Positions 31,860 to 44,214 of a DNA stretch of 64,000 bases are shown here, piece after piece. Each line of letters starts with the position of its first letter. The first letter of the stretch is position 1. The notes under the pieces were generated by a model. It was not told the DNA's origin, searched no databases, and saw only the letters and a program-made list of their open reading frames with translations. Source of the stretch: Wyeomyia smithii (lineage: Eukaryota > Arthropoda > Insecta > Diptera > Culicidae); contig NC_073696.1 in the NCBI RefSeq assembly GCF_029784165.1, forward strand, positions 244,016,892 to 244,080,891, written 5' to 3'. The position numbers and the translations under genes are program-made.

Positions 31860-34800
31860 TTACAGAAGCTTCAACGAGTAACTAGTCTCATTTTAAAATA
31901 CATAGGCGAGTCGAGTCGGTAAATAAATACCAAACTAAAATACATTGCAGATTGTTTCGTATTTACATATCCGTCTTCTAAAAGACAATTCCTAAACGTC
32001 AGATAAAAACGATTTGGTTTCTGCTAATGAATTTTCACAAAGACGAACCTGTAAGTTTGGATATGAACGAACTTTGAAAAACTATTTCTCACTTTTACCG
32101 GTTGAAATCTGCACCATCAAAGTGGTAGGAACATTCTGCTATCTTTTCACTCTTCAGTCTTCGCCCATTCGCGTCATCCATCGCTCGGCTCATATCGACA
32201 GACACGGAAGGATATTCCCACGCTCTGTAAGCTCGCGGGTGCAATCGTCGGCCGGGCCGTATTTTCCCTGCCAAACCGCACAAAGTGGATAAGTCAATAG
32301 TAGCGAGCGAGAAAAGTAATCATCGACAGAAATTTTCCATTATTAAAATCAACAAAGAAAATTAACGAAATTGATTTTATTCAAAATAAAATATATTTTT
32401 TATTACATTTAAACTGGTGATGTCGACCGCCAAGGATGGTGAAAATTCCATTTGGGACTGTTGCGAGCGCATCGGTCGGACGTCATTCATGTAGCGCAGC
32501 AGTGCCATGCCGTGTCGAACCGCGGTGTACATAAGGAGGAAATTTACCTTTTGAGGAAATGAGCACAGGAGATGATGAATTTTGGTTGGCACGGAATTTT
32601 CCGCTGCAAGAAGGCACGATTTTTTGGCTTCTTTCATTTTGGTTGACTTTACGTCGAGTTGAAAGCTCTACAATGAGCGATTTTGTTGCTGTATTTTTTT
32701 TGGAATATTGTTTTTCGTTCGTTTCTGAAACAAATTTTCGGATTTAGTGTCATTGAAATGAACAATAACATTTATGAAATAATGACGAACCGCAATCAAG
32801 GTTATGGCATCTGCATTTTGGGATGTACACGGATTAAAATTTCTACGAAAGGGAAAGCAGTCAACAAGATGAAATGAAATCAAAAGATGTCGAAGAAAAA
32901 AATGTGACAAAAATTCATCAGGACAGTTCCAAAACGTAATGAAAAAAAAAGGCTCAATTGCATGAATTGTGATTCGATTTGCTTTCCCATCATCAAATAA
33001 TATTCTCTTATTTTTGGCTTCAGGGAATTTGACCTGTTGATTGATTTTTCATGAGTGACGAACCCGCTAACTAATTTCCTACTCACAAAACAACAATGTA
33101 AGCCAAATTTGACCCTCTTTCTTCTTTGTTAACGGAGACTTTAAATTTTATAATTCATTCGTCTCCAGTTGACCCTCAACCTACAATCTCTTTGAGAGAA
33201 TCGTTGTGCAACTTACAGACAAAGGTTTTCCCTTCCGAAGTTGACTGCAATCTAGAGTCAAGGCTCTCTCTCTCTGGACCATTTACTTACATTATTTTAC
33301 TAGAAAATTTTCAAACACAATGTGATTGATTCGATCTGCAAAACTTTGCTAGGATAGAACAGTAAATATACATATGTCTGCCAGAGTTTGCTCGTCTGCA
33401 AAGTTCATGCAGTAACGATTTCTTGTTAAGATCCCGTGCACGAAAAACAAAAAAACTTCTCATCCATCTTCGTTCACCATCAGAAGATTCTCAAACAGTG
33501 AGCTTCACAATTTTGACAAACATATCTCAAGTTATATTAAATTTCCTCAACAGTTCTTCATATTAATTGAGCTCTACTAGGTTATTGTAGTTGCGATTGG
33601 AAATAGAATGATTCTTCGACATCTTCCCAATATCTTTCGTGTCCGATTGTCTAGGGCCACCGCACCCATCGATGTCCCGGTGCCATCGGGCGTATTATAG
33701 GGAACGATGGCATGCAAATAGCACATCCACCTCACCGCAAACCGGCAGCTCTACACAGTGACTGAGCTGCGAGTGATAGTATAATGTAGCTTTTATCGTT
33801 TGTCTTTTCGACTTCGCCCTCCGCGCTTCTGGGTTCGTCCTTGTGGTGGCACCCGACCGAAGGGCTTCTAAATTGCATCTGAAAGCTTTATACTTTATGA
33901 TAATCAAACAAACAAATACACTTACAGGCAGCATTAGCCCATCGGAGGGTAAGTGGGTACTTCATCCGCAGTTTCAAGTGGTGAATTTACGCTCGCTTCT
34001 TTACGATTCATTCATTCAATTTTTGGTGTGCTAAAACGGCGGATATTAGTTTGGCTTCTTCGGAGATGTTTGAACATCCGGCGGGAATTGCTTGTTTGTT
34101 TATGTAACTGGGCTACTGTAGATGAAGAGGTTGAAATATGAATAAGGGTAATAAAAATCAGTGGGAGAAAAATCTGGGTGAAATATGTTGCATAAGTTAA
34201 AACAATGTAAACTCTGTTTTTTTTGAAAGGGTACACAAGTTTTCAACCTGCTAGGCGTACGACTATGCCTACGAAAAAAATCGGGTTCATATTTCTAAGC
34301 TTATAAGCTTGTATATGGTGATGATGATGGTGGCACCCCCAAAAAAGGACGAAAAAAATGCTTTTGATCACAGAGTTGGAGAATAACTTCGCAGCTAGCG
34401 TAAAAGTGACTGGAAACGAATCTAATTAAATTAAATTAAATGGCAAAGCGAATGTCAGGAAATGTGACCATACTTGGGTGATATTGTGATATCTCGCTGC
34501 ATAGCGCTCACAGTCAGGAATTTGAACAACTCATCAAACGTAAACAAAATTATTTAAAAAAAAAACTGAAGTAAACACAGCGCTAATATTACCCAATTTA
34601 TCGCTATGAAACATAAAACTTGGCTTAATTTGGGCGACTTTGACAAAATTTTCAATTCGCTCAAACAGATGAAAGAAAGATAGTTTGAATTGCAAACAGA
34701 CGTAAGTTTTCAATATTGAACAGCCAGAAATTGAAATAAATATTAAAACTTTCAGAATACAAATAAATGAATATAGGATCAGCTCCATCAACAGCCAAAA

Positions 34801-35025
34801 ATTTTAAATACAGCAACTAAAGCACTGCTAACACTTGGAATAAAAACGGAAATTTGAAAAAAAAAATATATTTTAGCAATTTAAAAAATATTTTAGATTT
34901 GCGCAAACTCGATTGGGAACATTCAGTCGAAAATTATATAAATAGGTGAAGTTTCATAACGCAGTTGATCTTGTAGATATTTTTTCCTTCGCTTCTGAAG
35001 TGTATTCGACTTTAGAATGGCCAAT
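31860..35025. other. Single-copy-looking intergenic DNA, no gene seen
   Basis: Two less AT-rich patches (about 32150-32290 and 32400-32640) carry modest open frames (for example minus 32377-32637, 86 codons), but no domain, signal peptide or splice structure I can defend. 33650-33850 is likewise GC-balanced without a convincing frame. This may be intron, UTR or regulatory DNA of an unseen host gene. Confidence 0.35.
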
Positions 35026-35125
35026 TAGGGTATCGAACGTTTTCGTCAGTGGTTTTCTTCGGCCCCCTTTTGCATAAGATTGCTGCAGAAAAAGCCGAAG
35101 AAAACGAACTTTCGGACGACATTAC
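35026..35125. mobile_element. ~100-bp foldback, copy 2
   Basis: TAGGGTATCGAACGTTTTCG with TTTTGCATAAGATTGCTGCA in the middle, paired with AAAGCCGAAGAAAACGAAC. Related to 30345-30450 (TAGGGCGTCGAACGT, TTATGCAAAA). Confidence 0.5.
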
Positions 35126-35429
35126 GAAGCAGAGCTGCGGAAAGTCAATATCATACTACTGACAATACGCCAAAATGATGCAACACCAGAATCAGCCAAC
35201 TACGATGCATGGTTCATTACAAAAGAGTTTGCGATGTTACAATGATTCTCTTAGCGTCAACTCTCACTCTCATTTTTTTCTTGGCATCTTTCTCGATCAT
35301 TCGGGTATGGCTGTACTGAGATTGAACTAGCAGAAATATCAAGTTCATTTTGACAGCATGATGTTATGAGGATAGCAAACATAAAATCAATGATTTTCCT
35401 TCAATTGATATGTATGATATTGATATATG
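35126..35429. other. Spacer, no gene seen
   Basis: AT-rich, nothing recognised. Confidence 0.4.
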
Positions 35430-35648
35430 GTCGGCGTGCGATCAGACCGAACTAAGCGCCGTTTTCTCAGATTGAGTTATTGACACCCAGTGGATATGAG
35501 AAGTAATAATCTATCTATTATGAAGTAACGAATCGTTTGAGCATTTGATAATGATATTATAACAAAAAATTCTCTGTAACAGCTTGTACACAGCAATTGC
35601 GGCGGTAAATGTTTTTCAACGCTTGGTTCGGTTTGGCTGCACGCCGAC
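35430..35648. mobile_element. 219-bp MITE
   Basis: TIRs GTCGGCGTGCGATCAGACCG (left) and GTCGGCGTGCAGCCAAACCG (right, read inward), both followed by AAC(T/C)AAGCG. No target duplication could be established. Confidence 0.65.
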
Positions 35649-37979
35649 TAGAAGCATTGTCAATAAACAACTATTACTTCGTTTTGTAACTGAGCGTATT
35701 TTAGATTGGTACATTTTGAATCTGTTTATCATTTATTTTTATTCTTAGTAGAGAATATGCTTCTTCATAACACCAATTGTAATAAAAAGAATTCTATTAA
35801 TATTTTTCAAATGATCTCATATCTGAAAAATAATATTGCCTTTTTATTTGTTTTTTGACAGTATGAGTTTATTAATTTAATTCTTGAATATTGTGCTTGT
35901 TGTAGGTTAAACAAAAGACAGTGTCAGTTTGCGGCAAACAATGAATCGCGGTTGGCAAAACAGGAAACTTTTAAAAATGTATGGGTATGTATATTTATAT
36001 ACAGATCCTGTTAAATTTTGGCACGGTTCAACTTTGAAACTGTTCAATTTCGGTTCGGAACGGTTTTGCTTCTCCTAGTTTTCATTCATATTTTCTTTTA
36101 ACGAAGAGGATGGCCGGAGTTAATCGACTGGTTTCGGATATTTGGCCGGAATATGTTTCAGTAACATGGTAACGATGATTAAAGCAGTGCTTAGAAGTGC
36201 TTAAAATCCCACCATGCCTCTCATTGAAAAATGTAAAAATGCGGACCTGTTCCGGTTGTGTTCCGAATACTCGGGGTTGTTGTGCCAGCCCACCAAGCGA
36301 CACCTATAACCACTGGTTTGAAATTATAAACCTAGTTCATTGTGGCCATATCTTGAGTTGGGATCTCACGGACCGCAAAGCAGATCAAATTTAAAAAATC
36401 CTGATAGCAACAAACTTCAAGCTGGCACTGACATAATCACGCTACTAAAACGATTTTTGATATTCCAAAAATCACCTTGATTTGCATTGCAGTGATATTT
36501 CCCAGTGAACTCTGTATATTCACAACGATTGACAATGCGAACCCGAAAATGGCAACAAAAGAGACAAGATATTGAATCACTTGTCGGATCTCCACGCTTA
36601 CTGTGATGGTTGCTGGCTATTCATGACAGAAAGAAACGAGTGCGATGATATTTTCTCCCTCGTCATAGTCAGCATGTTGCTTGGATTAATCGCAGCTCTG
36701 TTACGAAGATGTTGCAGTTCCGCCATGGATTCGGCGGTAAAGCCCTTAACACAATGGGTACGTTGCGGCTGCGTTTGCGGCAATTTGACAGTTAGCCCAT
36801 ACATTTTCTGTCAAATTAACGACAACGCTACGCAAACGAATCCGTAGTTCATGTTAACAAATCGGAAATATATACAAAACCTTCAAGCTCTTCTCAATGT
36901 TTGCCAACACCCATTTTTAACAATAAACCTAACATGTTTATATTGTTTTTCATTTGAAAAAAATTAGGACCACATGGTTAACTCTATGAACAACCTTCTT
37001 CAATTCCCCTACCTGGTCTTTTGACAAACTCTGGCGTCTCCCACCAAACGACGCAATAGTTCACGAAAGTCCCCAAATAATGCAAGTTCAAAGACCATAA
37101 TAGAAATCATCGCTTGTAGAGTGGAATGTTAAACTCGATTCAACAAGGGTCAATGATGCTGATTTGACAAATAAGCATTTCGTACCGTACCCAGTTTACT
37201 CACTTTTGTGAGGTAGCAACGTAAATAACAAAATCTTCAACATCAATTTACAATAACTTTGTTTCAACGAATCACTGAAGGTTTTGACTCCTAGGATGAA
37301 ATGGAATTAATTACCATGTCAGAAAAGGTAGTAATCAATCAGCAATACATCCCACCTTGCTGGTGTCGTATAAATAGAAAGCGTCTCGCCTTTGCTCAAG
37401 CGACAATAGCAGGATATGAAATCTTCTTTGATGTACCTAAACCACAACACAACTGCCACTCAACAAAGTAGGGAAATAGATCACCCAGTCCTATTAGTTT
37501 CGTTGCTATTGACAGTTGACAACATAGTAAATATGTTTTCTGTTTTCTATTGCTCTGCCCCCCTCTATATAGGTACATACGTAATTAATTTGTTCAACAA
37601 TATTGTTCGTAACAATATTGTTCGGAGAATTTATTACCTCCTACTGCGATGATAAAAGTTAGTCTTCTGTAGGCCGTAAGCCAGTCAACAGTACTTTTAT
37701 TGTCCTCCGTATATTTTTCTAACATTCTTATGATCTTTCTTCGACTAACAGGATTAAAGTCCCATTAGTTTGAGTTGTACTCATCTTCATACAGCATCCA
37801 GAATTCATTTTGGATGGATCAATCGACGAGAGGTTGGATGATCAAGTTTCACACACTCGTTGTGCATGTTTTTGCGTAGGCACTTGACAACCTTTTGCTA
37901 ATTAAACAACCAGTCACAGTTGGAGAGAAAATCCATGCCACAATTTGGACTGATAGCATTCCATCATACGTAAATTCAT
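35649..37979. other. Intergenic, no supported gene
   Basis: AT-rich. 36570-36850 has overlapping short frames on both strands and an AATTTGACAG / CTGTCAAATT inverted pair, suggesting a decayed foldback. GTATAAATAG at about 37368 resembles a TATA box and is followed at 37416 by an ATG frame of 78 codons with no recognisable domain. The 12-bp palindrome AACAATATTGTT occurs twice near 37598 and 37613. Confidence 0.35.
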
Positions 37980-38440
37980 CAGATAGAGAAAAATCCGTTA
38001 AAAAACTCAGACACCACACTCGAAAACAAAATCCTTTTCAAGTGTCCACCACTTGCGGGGGGCGGCACGATGGGAAACACGCTGCGATGACATGCCGCAA
38101 CGTTAAGTGTGAGTGACTCATGGCTTTGTGGCAACCCCGTTTGGCGCGCTAGAGGCAAAACTGGCCGGTGGTTTCCAGCAGAAACCAACAAGGGGTCTCG
38201 GATCACAGAGCACCACCGAATGTGCGCCGGGTCGGTAGGTGGGCTGGGCTCCGTTCGGCTGGAAGCAGTAACATTCACCACACGGACACGAGGCAGTGCA
38301 TTCGGGAAGTGCCACCAAAAAGGGCGAACGAATTTATTCAAATTGAAAAACGGTAATTTGATTTTCCACTTGCTTTTCTCACCCTTCATTGCGCTGAAGT
38401 TTTGCGCACAATGGCTTGCAAGTGATGGTTAAGAGCGGTC
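37980..38440. other. GC-rich patch, function unknown
   Basis: Clearly more GC-rich than its surroundings and open on both strands (136 codons minus, 107 codons plus), but neither translation shows a known motif, and open frames on both strands are expected of GC-rich DNA. It could be a 5' exon, promoter or regulatory island. Confidence 0.3.
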
Positions 38441-39204
38441 GGTGCAAATTAGTACTTACTGGACCATGGAGGAAAAATACTAATCGTAGACCAGGCATGC
38501 TGAAGCATTCAATTATCAAAATCTTTAAACTTAAAGAACAACGTTGTCAAGTGAAAATAAAATGGATATTTTCCCAATGTGTTTCTTCATCAAATGTCAT
38601 ATCAAAGGTGAATGTTTTTTTGTCGATTCAATTATAGTACGAGTGGAATTGATATGAGAGATGGATTAATTTGTTTGTTGTGTCAGTTTTTTGCAACATA
38701 TTAACTTTCATAAACGATATAAAGGTAGATTAAAAATTTAGAAATTTTTTTTCTTAGACGAAAATATATTATTTTTTACATCTCTCAGTAAGCTTTTAAA
38801 TTATTAAAATGCTCATAATAATTCTTATTTGCCTATCATGGCAATTCACTCCTTACTATAAATTTTTAAATTTTGTTTTCCCTCTATTCTCATTTTTTTT
38901 GTCCCAAGAATTAATTTTTCATTTTTGAAATGAAAACATAAATGCACAAACAAGTTTATGTTGTATAATGTTTTATTTATTTATATAAAAAAACCTAATT
39001 TATAATGACGTTTGCGACAAAAAACTAGACTTTTTCCAGATGGTGATAAAAAAGTAACTAAGGCATATATTTGAGTTTGATAAATTTCACATGGAAGATA
39101 ACTATGTTAGCTTACTTGCGCAAAAAATCTACGCCCTTGTGAGCGACCTTCCAGCAGTTAACTGAAACATTCGCCATGACGGACGAAAACATGCATGTAG
39201 AGTT
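38441..39204. other. Intergenic, no gene seen
   Basis: Strongly AT-rich, directly downstream of the ITm relic. Confidence 0.45.
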
Positions 39205-40160
39205 GTTTTAGAGTTCTTTCTTCGTTTCATTTATCAATTCCTCCTCAGTTTTCGCGACAAAATTGTTGGAGTAGAGCTTACGCTCCAGGTTTGCCCAGAA
39301 ATCCTCGATGGGACGCAACTTGGGTACTTTGGACGGGTTTACCAACTTGGATACCCTATCATCTCCTCCAACGATCGCTTCGAGTAATGGATCGACGCCA
39401 GATCCGACCAAAACAAAGCGTCTTCAGCCTTATGGTATTTATTGATAAACGACGCAACTTTCGGCAGGCGCTTCGTATTATAAATTTCCCCGTTCACGGC
39501 CAGTCCGGAGAAGGCGGCTTTGACATCTCCTATTTGCTAATCGTCAGCCACAGCAGCACCATATTGGGGACCTTGGTGTGCGAAATGAACTTCACCTCGG
39601 TGCTCACTTCCTTCGTGGGGGAAGTAAAATACGAAGTGCCCTGCCAGTTGTTACCATCCAAGGTGAGACAGGCTTCATCGTCCAAAATCACCGCCATGTC
39701 GCGATTTGCCGGGAAAATCGACTTGACCATGTTATTCAGGCGCTGTCGCTATGTAAGTTCATGCAAATCCGAGACCAGCCGACAGGACTGCCGCTTACTG
39801 ATATGTATGTCCATGTCCGGTTGCACTGACCTCGGTCTCCTTCTTCAGCACCCTTTGAGCTTCTTGTTCTTTTTTTTCGATGGTGTGATCCTTGTCCAAT
39901 AGTGCCAAGATGTTGTAGATGCCGGAACGGGCGTATCCGGTGTCCACGAACTACCGCACGATGTCCGTTTTCTACGTGACGGGGTACCCTTCTTGGAACG
40001 CACACACTTCTGAGCAAAGTAGCTTAAAGTCAGTGAGTGTGAAGGTAAAAATAAAAAAAAGCATCCAAGTATCTACATCAATTTCTGTTGCCAATCCCGA
40101 ATACCTACGAGAAAGCAAACGCACTTTTGTAAACGCGGTTCTTGGAAAGATGGCAAAATA
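39205..40160 (-). pseudogene. ITm (maT/DD37E-like) transposase, frameshifted
   Basis: Minus-strand relic of a Tc1/mariner-superfamily transposase of the kind described from mosquitoes. The N-terminal part (about 40160-39740) is degenerate (FAQKCVRSKKGTPSRRK). Then KSIFPANRDMAVILDDEACL carries the first catalytic Asp (about 39728-39669), followed by WQGTSYFTS and VLLWLTISK. After a frameshift: VKAAFSGLAVNGEIYNTKRL, then ALFWSDLASIHYSKRSLEEM with the second Asp. After another frameshift: KVPKLRPIEDFWANLERKLY with the catalytic Glu, and NNFVAKTEEELINETKKEL ending at 39208. Two frameshifts plus N-terminal decay make it inactive. Asp-Glu spacing is roughly 33-36 depending on how the frameshift is placed, so the exact DDxE class is uncertain. 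No TIRs found. Confidence 0.85.
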
Positions 40161-40554
40161 GACGTACACAAACTGACAAGAATCCATGCATTCATAGCTA
40201 GAAAACTCATAAAATTGCGAATATGCATATTGTCCAACAGAACAGAATTCTAAGTTTATTTATGAAATGCCAAAACAATCGCAATCAAAATTTAATTGTT
40301 ATGGTCTTTTGTCACGCTAACCGACAAGGTTTCAACATGAATATATAAAAATGTTTATATGTATCAATATTTGTCGATAAGCTAGGAAAAACATAAACAA
40401 GAGCACATAACTGGGTAAAAATGTCCGTAACCGTCCGGTCAGGACTCACTAATGAAGGCGATAAGATACAATCAGATATTTGTCGCGCGCCTATGATAAT
40501 TTTTCAGCTATATTGTAAAAGTGCTAATTCTACGGTCAACTGACAACGTTGGGT
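40161..40554. other. Spacer
   Basis: AT-rich, no feature recognised. Confidence 0.4.
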
Positions 40555-40925
40555 ATATCGTCAGTTGAACTCAATACTGGCACAACTCAAAATTTATAGT
40601 TTCGAGAAAAACGCGTTTAAAAATTTGCGTCGAAAATTGCTTTTTTCATTTTCGTGAAAAATTCGAATTGGAAAACTTTCCCTCTTTATTGAACTTGTTT
40701 GGGTCTATTATGTGCATGAAATAAGCAAGTAATGAGAGTTGTAACCTCATCTTTTCGTGCTTCTAGGGATATCTTAGATTTGTGCAATAGAGGCACATCT
40801 ACTTATGTTTCTGGAATTATTGTGAATTTTGAAACGGGTCTTTGTGAGATGAAACTTTATAGTATTTGGCATCGTTTGCTGCCAAAATTTTGAGTTGTGC
40901 CAGTATTGATTTCAACTGACGATAT
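40555..40925. mobile_element. 371-bp MITE with ~38-bp TIRs
   Basis: Left end ATATCGTCAGTTGAACTCAA with continuation TACTGGCACAACTCAAAATT; the right end is the complement with one mismatch (ATATCGTCAGTTGAAATCAA). The TATA-like palindromic flank makes the exact target duplication (TA or ATAT) ambiguous. No coding capacity. Confidence 0.8.
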
Positions 40926-41314
40926 GAAGTATATAACACACTCCAATCTATTCGCTAAACACACATTCTCCTACCGATGTCCTCCCATTGTGCACACGAG
41001 ACAGTGGTCCAGCGAGAGAATCTTGAAATTGGCCTCTCCAAACCCAAAAAACAAAATTTCGCTCGTTCGACCACTTCCGTTCAAATCGAAAGAAAGAAAA
41101 GGAGTGTGTGGGTATTACCACAGTCACAATCATACTTCGACTCCATTTTAAACCCCACTTCGTACCTTATGTAAAATATCATCAACACAAATACCAACAC
41201 TTATCTCCTGTGGACCATGGTATTATTGCGAGCAGCGTCGCATGGACAACAACAGGAAACACACAAAGCTCAATGAAAGAAAAAACAAACACAAGCTCAA
41301 TCCATGTCAACCTG
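40926..41314. other. Spacer with a possible further Transib-like end
   Basis: Contains ACAGTGGTCCAGCGAG at about 41000, resembling the termini of the next two elements, but no matching right end was found. No gene seen. Confidence 0.4.
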
Positions 41315-42590
41315 CACAGTGGTCTAAACTCGAAAAATCGTGATCGTTTTAGATTTGACTGTGGAATATTGATTTTATGTACCCAGTGTCTCCAGCAAGT
41401 TTATTCCATATAACAAGGCCTTTCTTTTGGCGTTTTCGGTTTTTTTGGTCAATCCCCCTAGTAGTTGGATATAAAAACAATTTTTTGTAATTTTCAAAAT
41501 ACCAGATTGCTTTCTTCAGCAAAGTTGTAGGAAAATCTATAAGAAAAAGAATTGCTGAACACTGTAATCTTCTATCTGTACATCCGATATGACGCAATAG
41601 AGTTTTACACGGAACACTCCTCAAAATTAGTTTCTCGTCCATAACTTTTTCTGTAATCGTCGAAACAGTGAAAGACATTTTAAGATTTTGTTCATTCTGC
41701 TAAATTTCGCATTTTTGTAGAATATATTGGTTTGATATTTTTATTTGTTATAAAGATATTTCTATTTTTCTTTTGCTGAAAATAGCCATATTTTGAGTCC
41801 ATATTTCTCCGAAGATTGCAGATTATTTGCTTGCATTTATAATGCGGTATTTTTTCCACAGGACTTGATTTAAATGTACTGAAGCGTTGTGGAGCCATCC
41901 TTCAAGCTGTTGCTTCTGGTAGAAAGTTGAACATAGAAAAATTCGAAAGATATTGCATCGACACGGCGCCAAAATTACTGGAGTTATATCCATGGTACTA
42001 TCTACCTACGTCAGTACACAAAATACTAATTCACGGTGCACAGACTGCTGACCTCTTTTTGGTTCTGATAGGACAGCTCTCGGAAGAAGCACAGAAAGCA
42101 TTGAACAAAATTATACGGGAAACACGTGAACATCAAAATATAGCTATTTTCAGCAGAATAACTAGAAATATCTTTACAACAAATGAAAATATCAAACCAA
42201 TACATTCTACAAAAATGTAAAGTTTAGCAAAATGAACAAAATTTTAGAACATCTTGAAATGTTTCGACGATTACAGAAAAAGTTATGGACGAAAAATTAA
42301 TTTTGAGGAGTGTTCCTCGTAAAGCTCTATTTCGTCATATCAGACGTACAAATAGAAGATTACAGTGTTCAGAAATTCTTTTTCTTATAGATTTTCCTAC
42401 AACTTTGCTGAAAAAAGCAATCTGGTATTTTGAAAATTATAAAAAATAGTTTTTATATCTAACTAAACCGAAAACGCCAAAAGAAAGGCCTTGTTATATG
42501 GAATAAACTTGCTGAAGACACTGGGTACATAAAATCAATATTTCACAGTCAAATCTAAAACGATCACGATTTTTCGAGCATAGACCACTG
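41315..42590. mobile_element. Transib-like foldback element (host element)
   Basis: Left terminus CACAGTGGTCTAAACTCGAA at 41315. The right terminus (complement) runs to 42590 and is completed by TG at 44184-44185, because another element is inserted within its last seven bases. TIRs are very long: 41315-41795 pairs with about 42140-42590. Between the arms lies a coding-like exon (41861-42137). The CACAGTG ends equal the RAG recombination heptamer, and Transib termini (CACWRTG type) are known to resemble it (established knowledge). Confidence 0.75.
41861..42137 (+). pseudogene. C-terminal exon of a Transib (RAG1-like) transposase
   Basis: Preceded by a polypyrimidine tract and acceptor (TTTTTTCCACAG, ending 41861). 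Translation GLDLNVLKRCGAILQAVASG, then KFERYCIDTAPKLLELYPWY, YLPTSVHKILIHGAQ and LIGQLSEEAQKALNKIIRET. This matches the Transib C-terminal block with the pattern YPWYxMPxxVHKxLIHG, LPIGxLSEEAQEARNK, whose SEEA region corresponds to the catalytic-Glu segment of RAG1 (family knowledge recalled, not searched). The canonical ARNK reads ALNK. The two catalytic Asp regions and the N-terminus are missing. The frame then runs into the right TIR. An internally deleted relic, not an enzyme. Confidence 0.7.
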
Positions 42591-44178
42591 CACAGTGGTC
42601 CAACGAAGCAAACAGTGGAACTTAATTCCATAGCGCCTTTCACCTTCATTTTAGCTTGAAAGTGTCTTCGGAAAAATTGTTTGCATTAATAACCCACATA
42701 ATCGCAAATTTAGGTTCCATTTGTCCCAATTCACCCATATAAGTGTACGGCGAGCATATGTTACAGTAGAATTTCATATATCAAAAATACTAACTTTTTT
42801 GTGTTAAGAGATAGAGGAATGATTTATTCGGCAATGTTTTAGAACGTGAAAAAATATGGAACTTTTCTGAACTAATGAAAATCCTATCTTTTTTCAGTAC
42901 AGAGTTACAAAGTATTTTCTGTGAAAGTTACTTAAGAGTTAATTTTTTGCACTTAACTTTTGTTAGTTACATTTTATAAGAAAACGTTATACTAGAGAAG
43001 CATTTGGACATACAAAACACACGTTTTTGTTGAAGGCCACACATCTCCAGGACTTTTCCTCACAAAGTTATAGCATGTTTAAGCTTATTTTTTCGATAAC
43101 TTTAAGAACGTATAAAGTGAAAAGGGGCAAGCAGAATCATGATGTCAATACTTTTTCTCGAAGTTTAGCTCGAGTGCTCAAAACTGTTATAAGTTCCATC
43201 CATCCCAATCCACCTAATCTTTATTTTATACGTTGTTAAAGTTATCAAAAAAACATGTTGAAATGTGCTACAACTTTGTAGGGATAAGTTCTGGAGATGT
43301 GTGGCCTTCAACAAAAACGTGTGTTTTGTATGCCCAAATGCTTCTTTAAAACAACGTTTTCTTGTAAAATGTAACTTACAAAAGTTAAGTACAAAAAACT
43401 AACTTTTAAGTAACTTTTATAAAATATACTCTGTAACTCTGTACCCAATGAAGATAGGAATTTTATTTGTTCAGCAAAGTTTCATATTTTTCCATGCTCT
43501 AAAATTTTGCCAAATAAACTATTCCTCTATCTCTTAACACAAAAAAGTTAGTATTTTTGATATATGAAAACCTACTGTAACATATGCTATGGGTGAATTG
43601 GGACAAATGGAACCTAAAGGAGTTTATAGCACTTCAGCTTAGATTTAAGGAAAATTATTGTCATCATGATTCTACTTGTCCCTTTTGTAACCTATACGTT
43701 CTTGAAATTATCGAAAAAATAAGCTAAAATATGATATAACTTTATGAGGAAAAGTCCTGGAGATATATAATCTTTGATGAAAATGTGTGTTTTGTGTGCC
43801 CTAACAATTCCTCCGAACAACACTTTCGTGTAAAATGCAACTAACAAAATTAAGTAGAAAAAACTAGATTTTAAGTTAGTCCCATGTAATACACTTTGTA
43901 ATTTTGTACCGAAAAAAGATAGGATTTTCATTTGTTCAATAAAGTTTCATATTTTTGAATTTCATACAACTTTGCTGAATAAACTATTTTTCTATCTCTT
44001 AACACAAAAAAGTTAAGTTTTTTATTTTTAGTATAGTAAACTTTTCATATTTTTTGACAATTTGCGATTATGCTGGTTATCCATACAAACAATTGTTCCG
44101 AAGACACTTTTGAGCTATAATGAATGTGAAAGGCGCTATGGAATTAAGTTCCACTTTTTGCCTTATTGGACCACTGTG
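42591..44178. mobile_element. Transib-like MITE inserted in the heptamer
   Basis: Termini CACAGTGGTCCAA at both ends, TIRs of about 120 bp (GTGGAACTTAATTCCATAGC, GTGTCTTCGGAA). It is flanked by CACTG on both sides (42586-42590 and 44179-44183), a 5-bp target duplication as in Transib. The inside contains a ~420-bp unit in three copies: inverted at about 42770-43190, direct at 43215-43620 and 43680-44090 (AGATAGAGGAAT, GTGTGTTTTGT, TCC(A/T)GGA(C/G)TTTTCC motifs). No open coding frame. Confidence 0.8.
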
Positions 44179-44183
44179 CACTG
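44179..44183. other. Right target duplication CACTG
   Basis: Matches 42586-42590. Removing the MITE and one copy restores ...TAGACCACTGTG, the complete terminus of the outer element. Confidence 0.75.
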
Positions 44184-44214
44184 TGCCATGGTATCGTAAT
44201 CCTATCACCTATAG

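Noticed and set aside
32140..32290. Plus-strand phrase LQSSPIRVIHR that recalls the histone H2A LQFPVGRIHR motif
   Set aside because: Length differs by one residue and nothing before or after aligns with a histone. Probably chance.
41313..44180. TGCA as a 4-bp target duplication of the whole 41317-44176 compound
   Set aside because: The CACTG duplication with restoration of the CACTGTG heptamer explains the junctions better, and TGCA is a palindrome that arises from the ends themselves.
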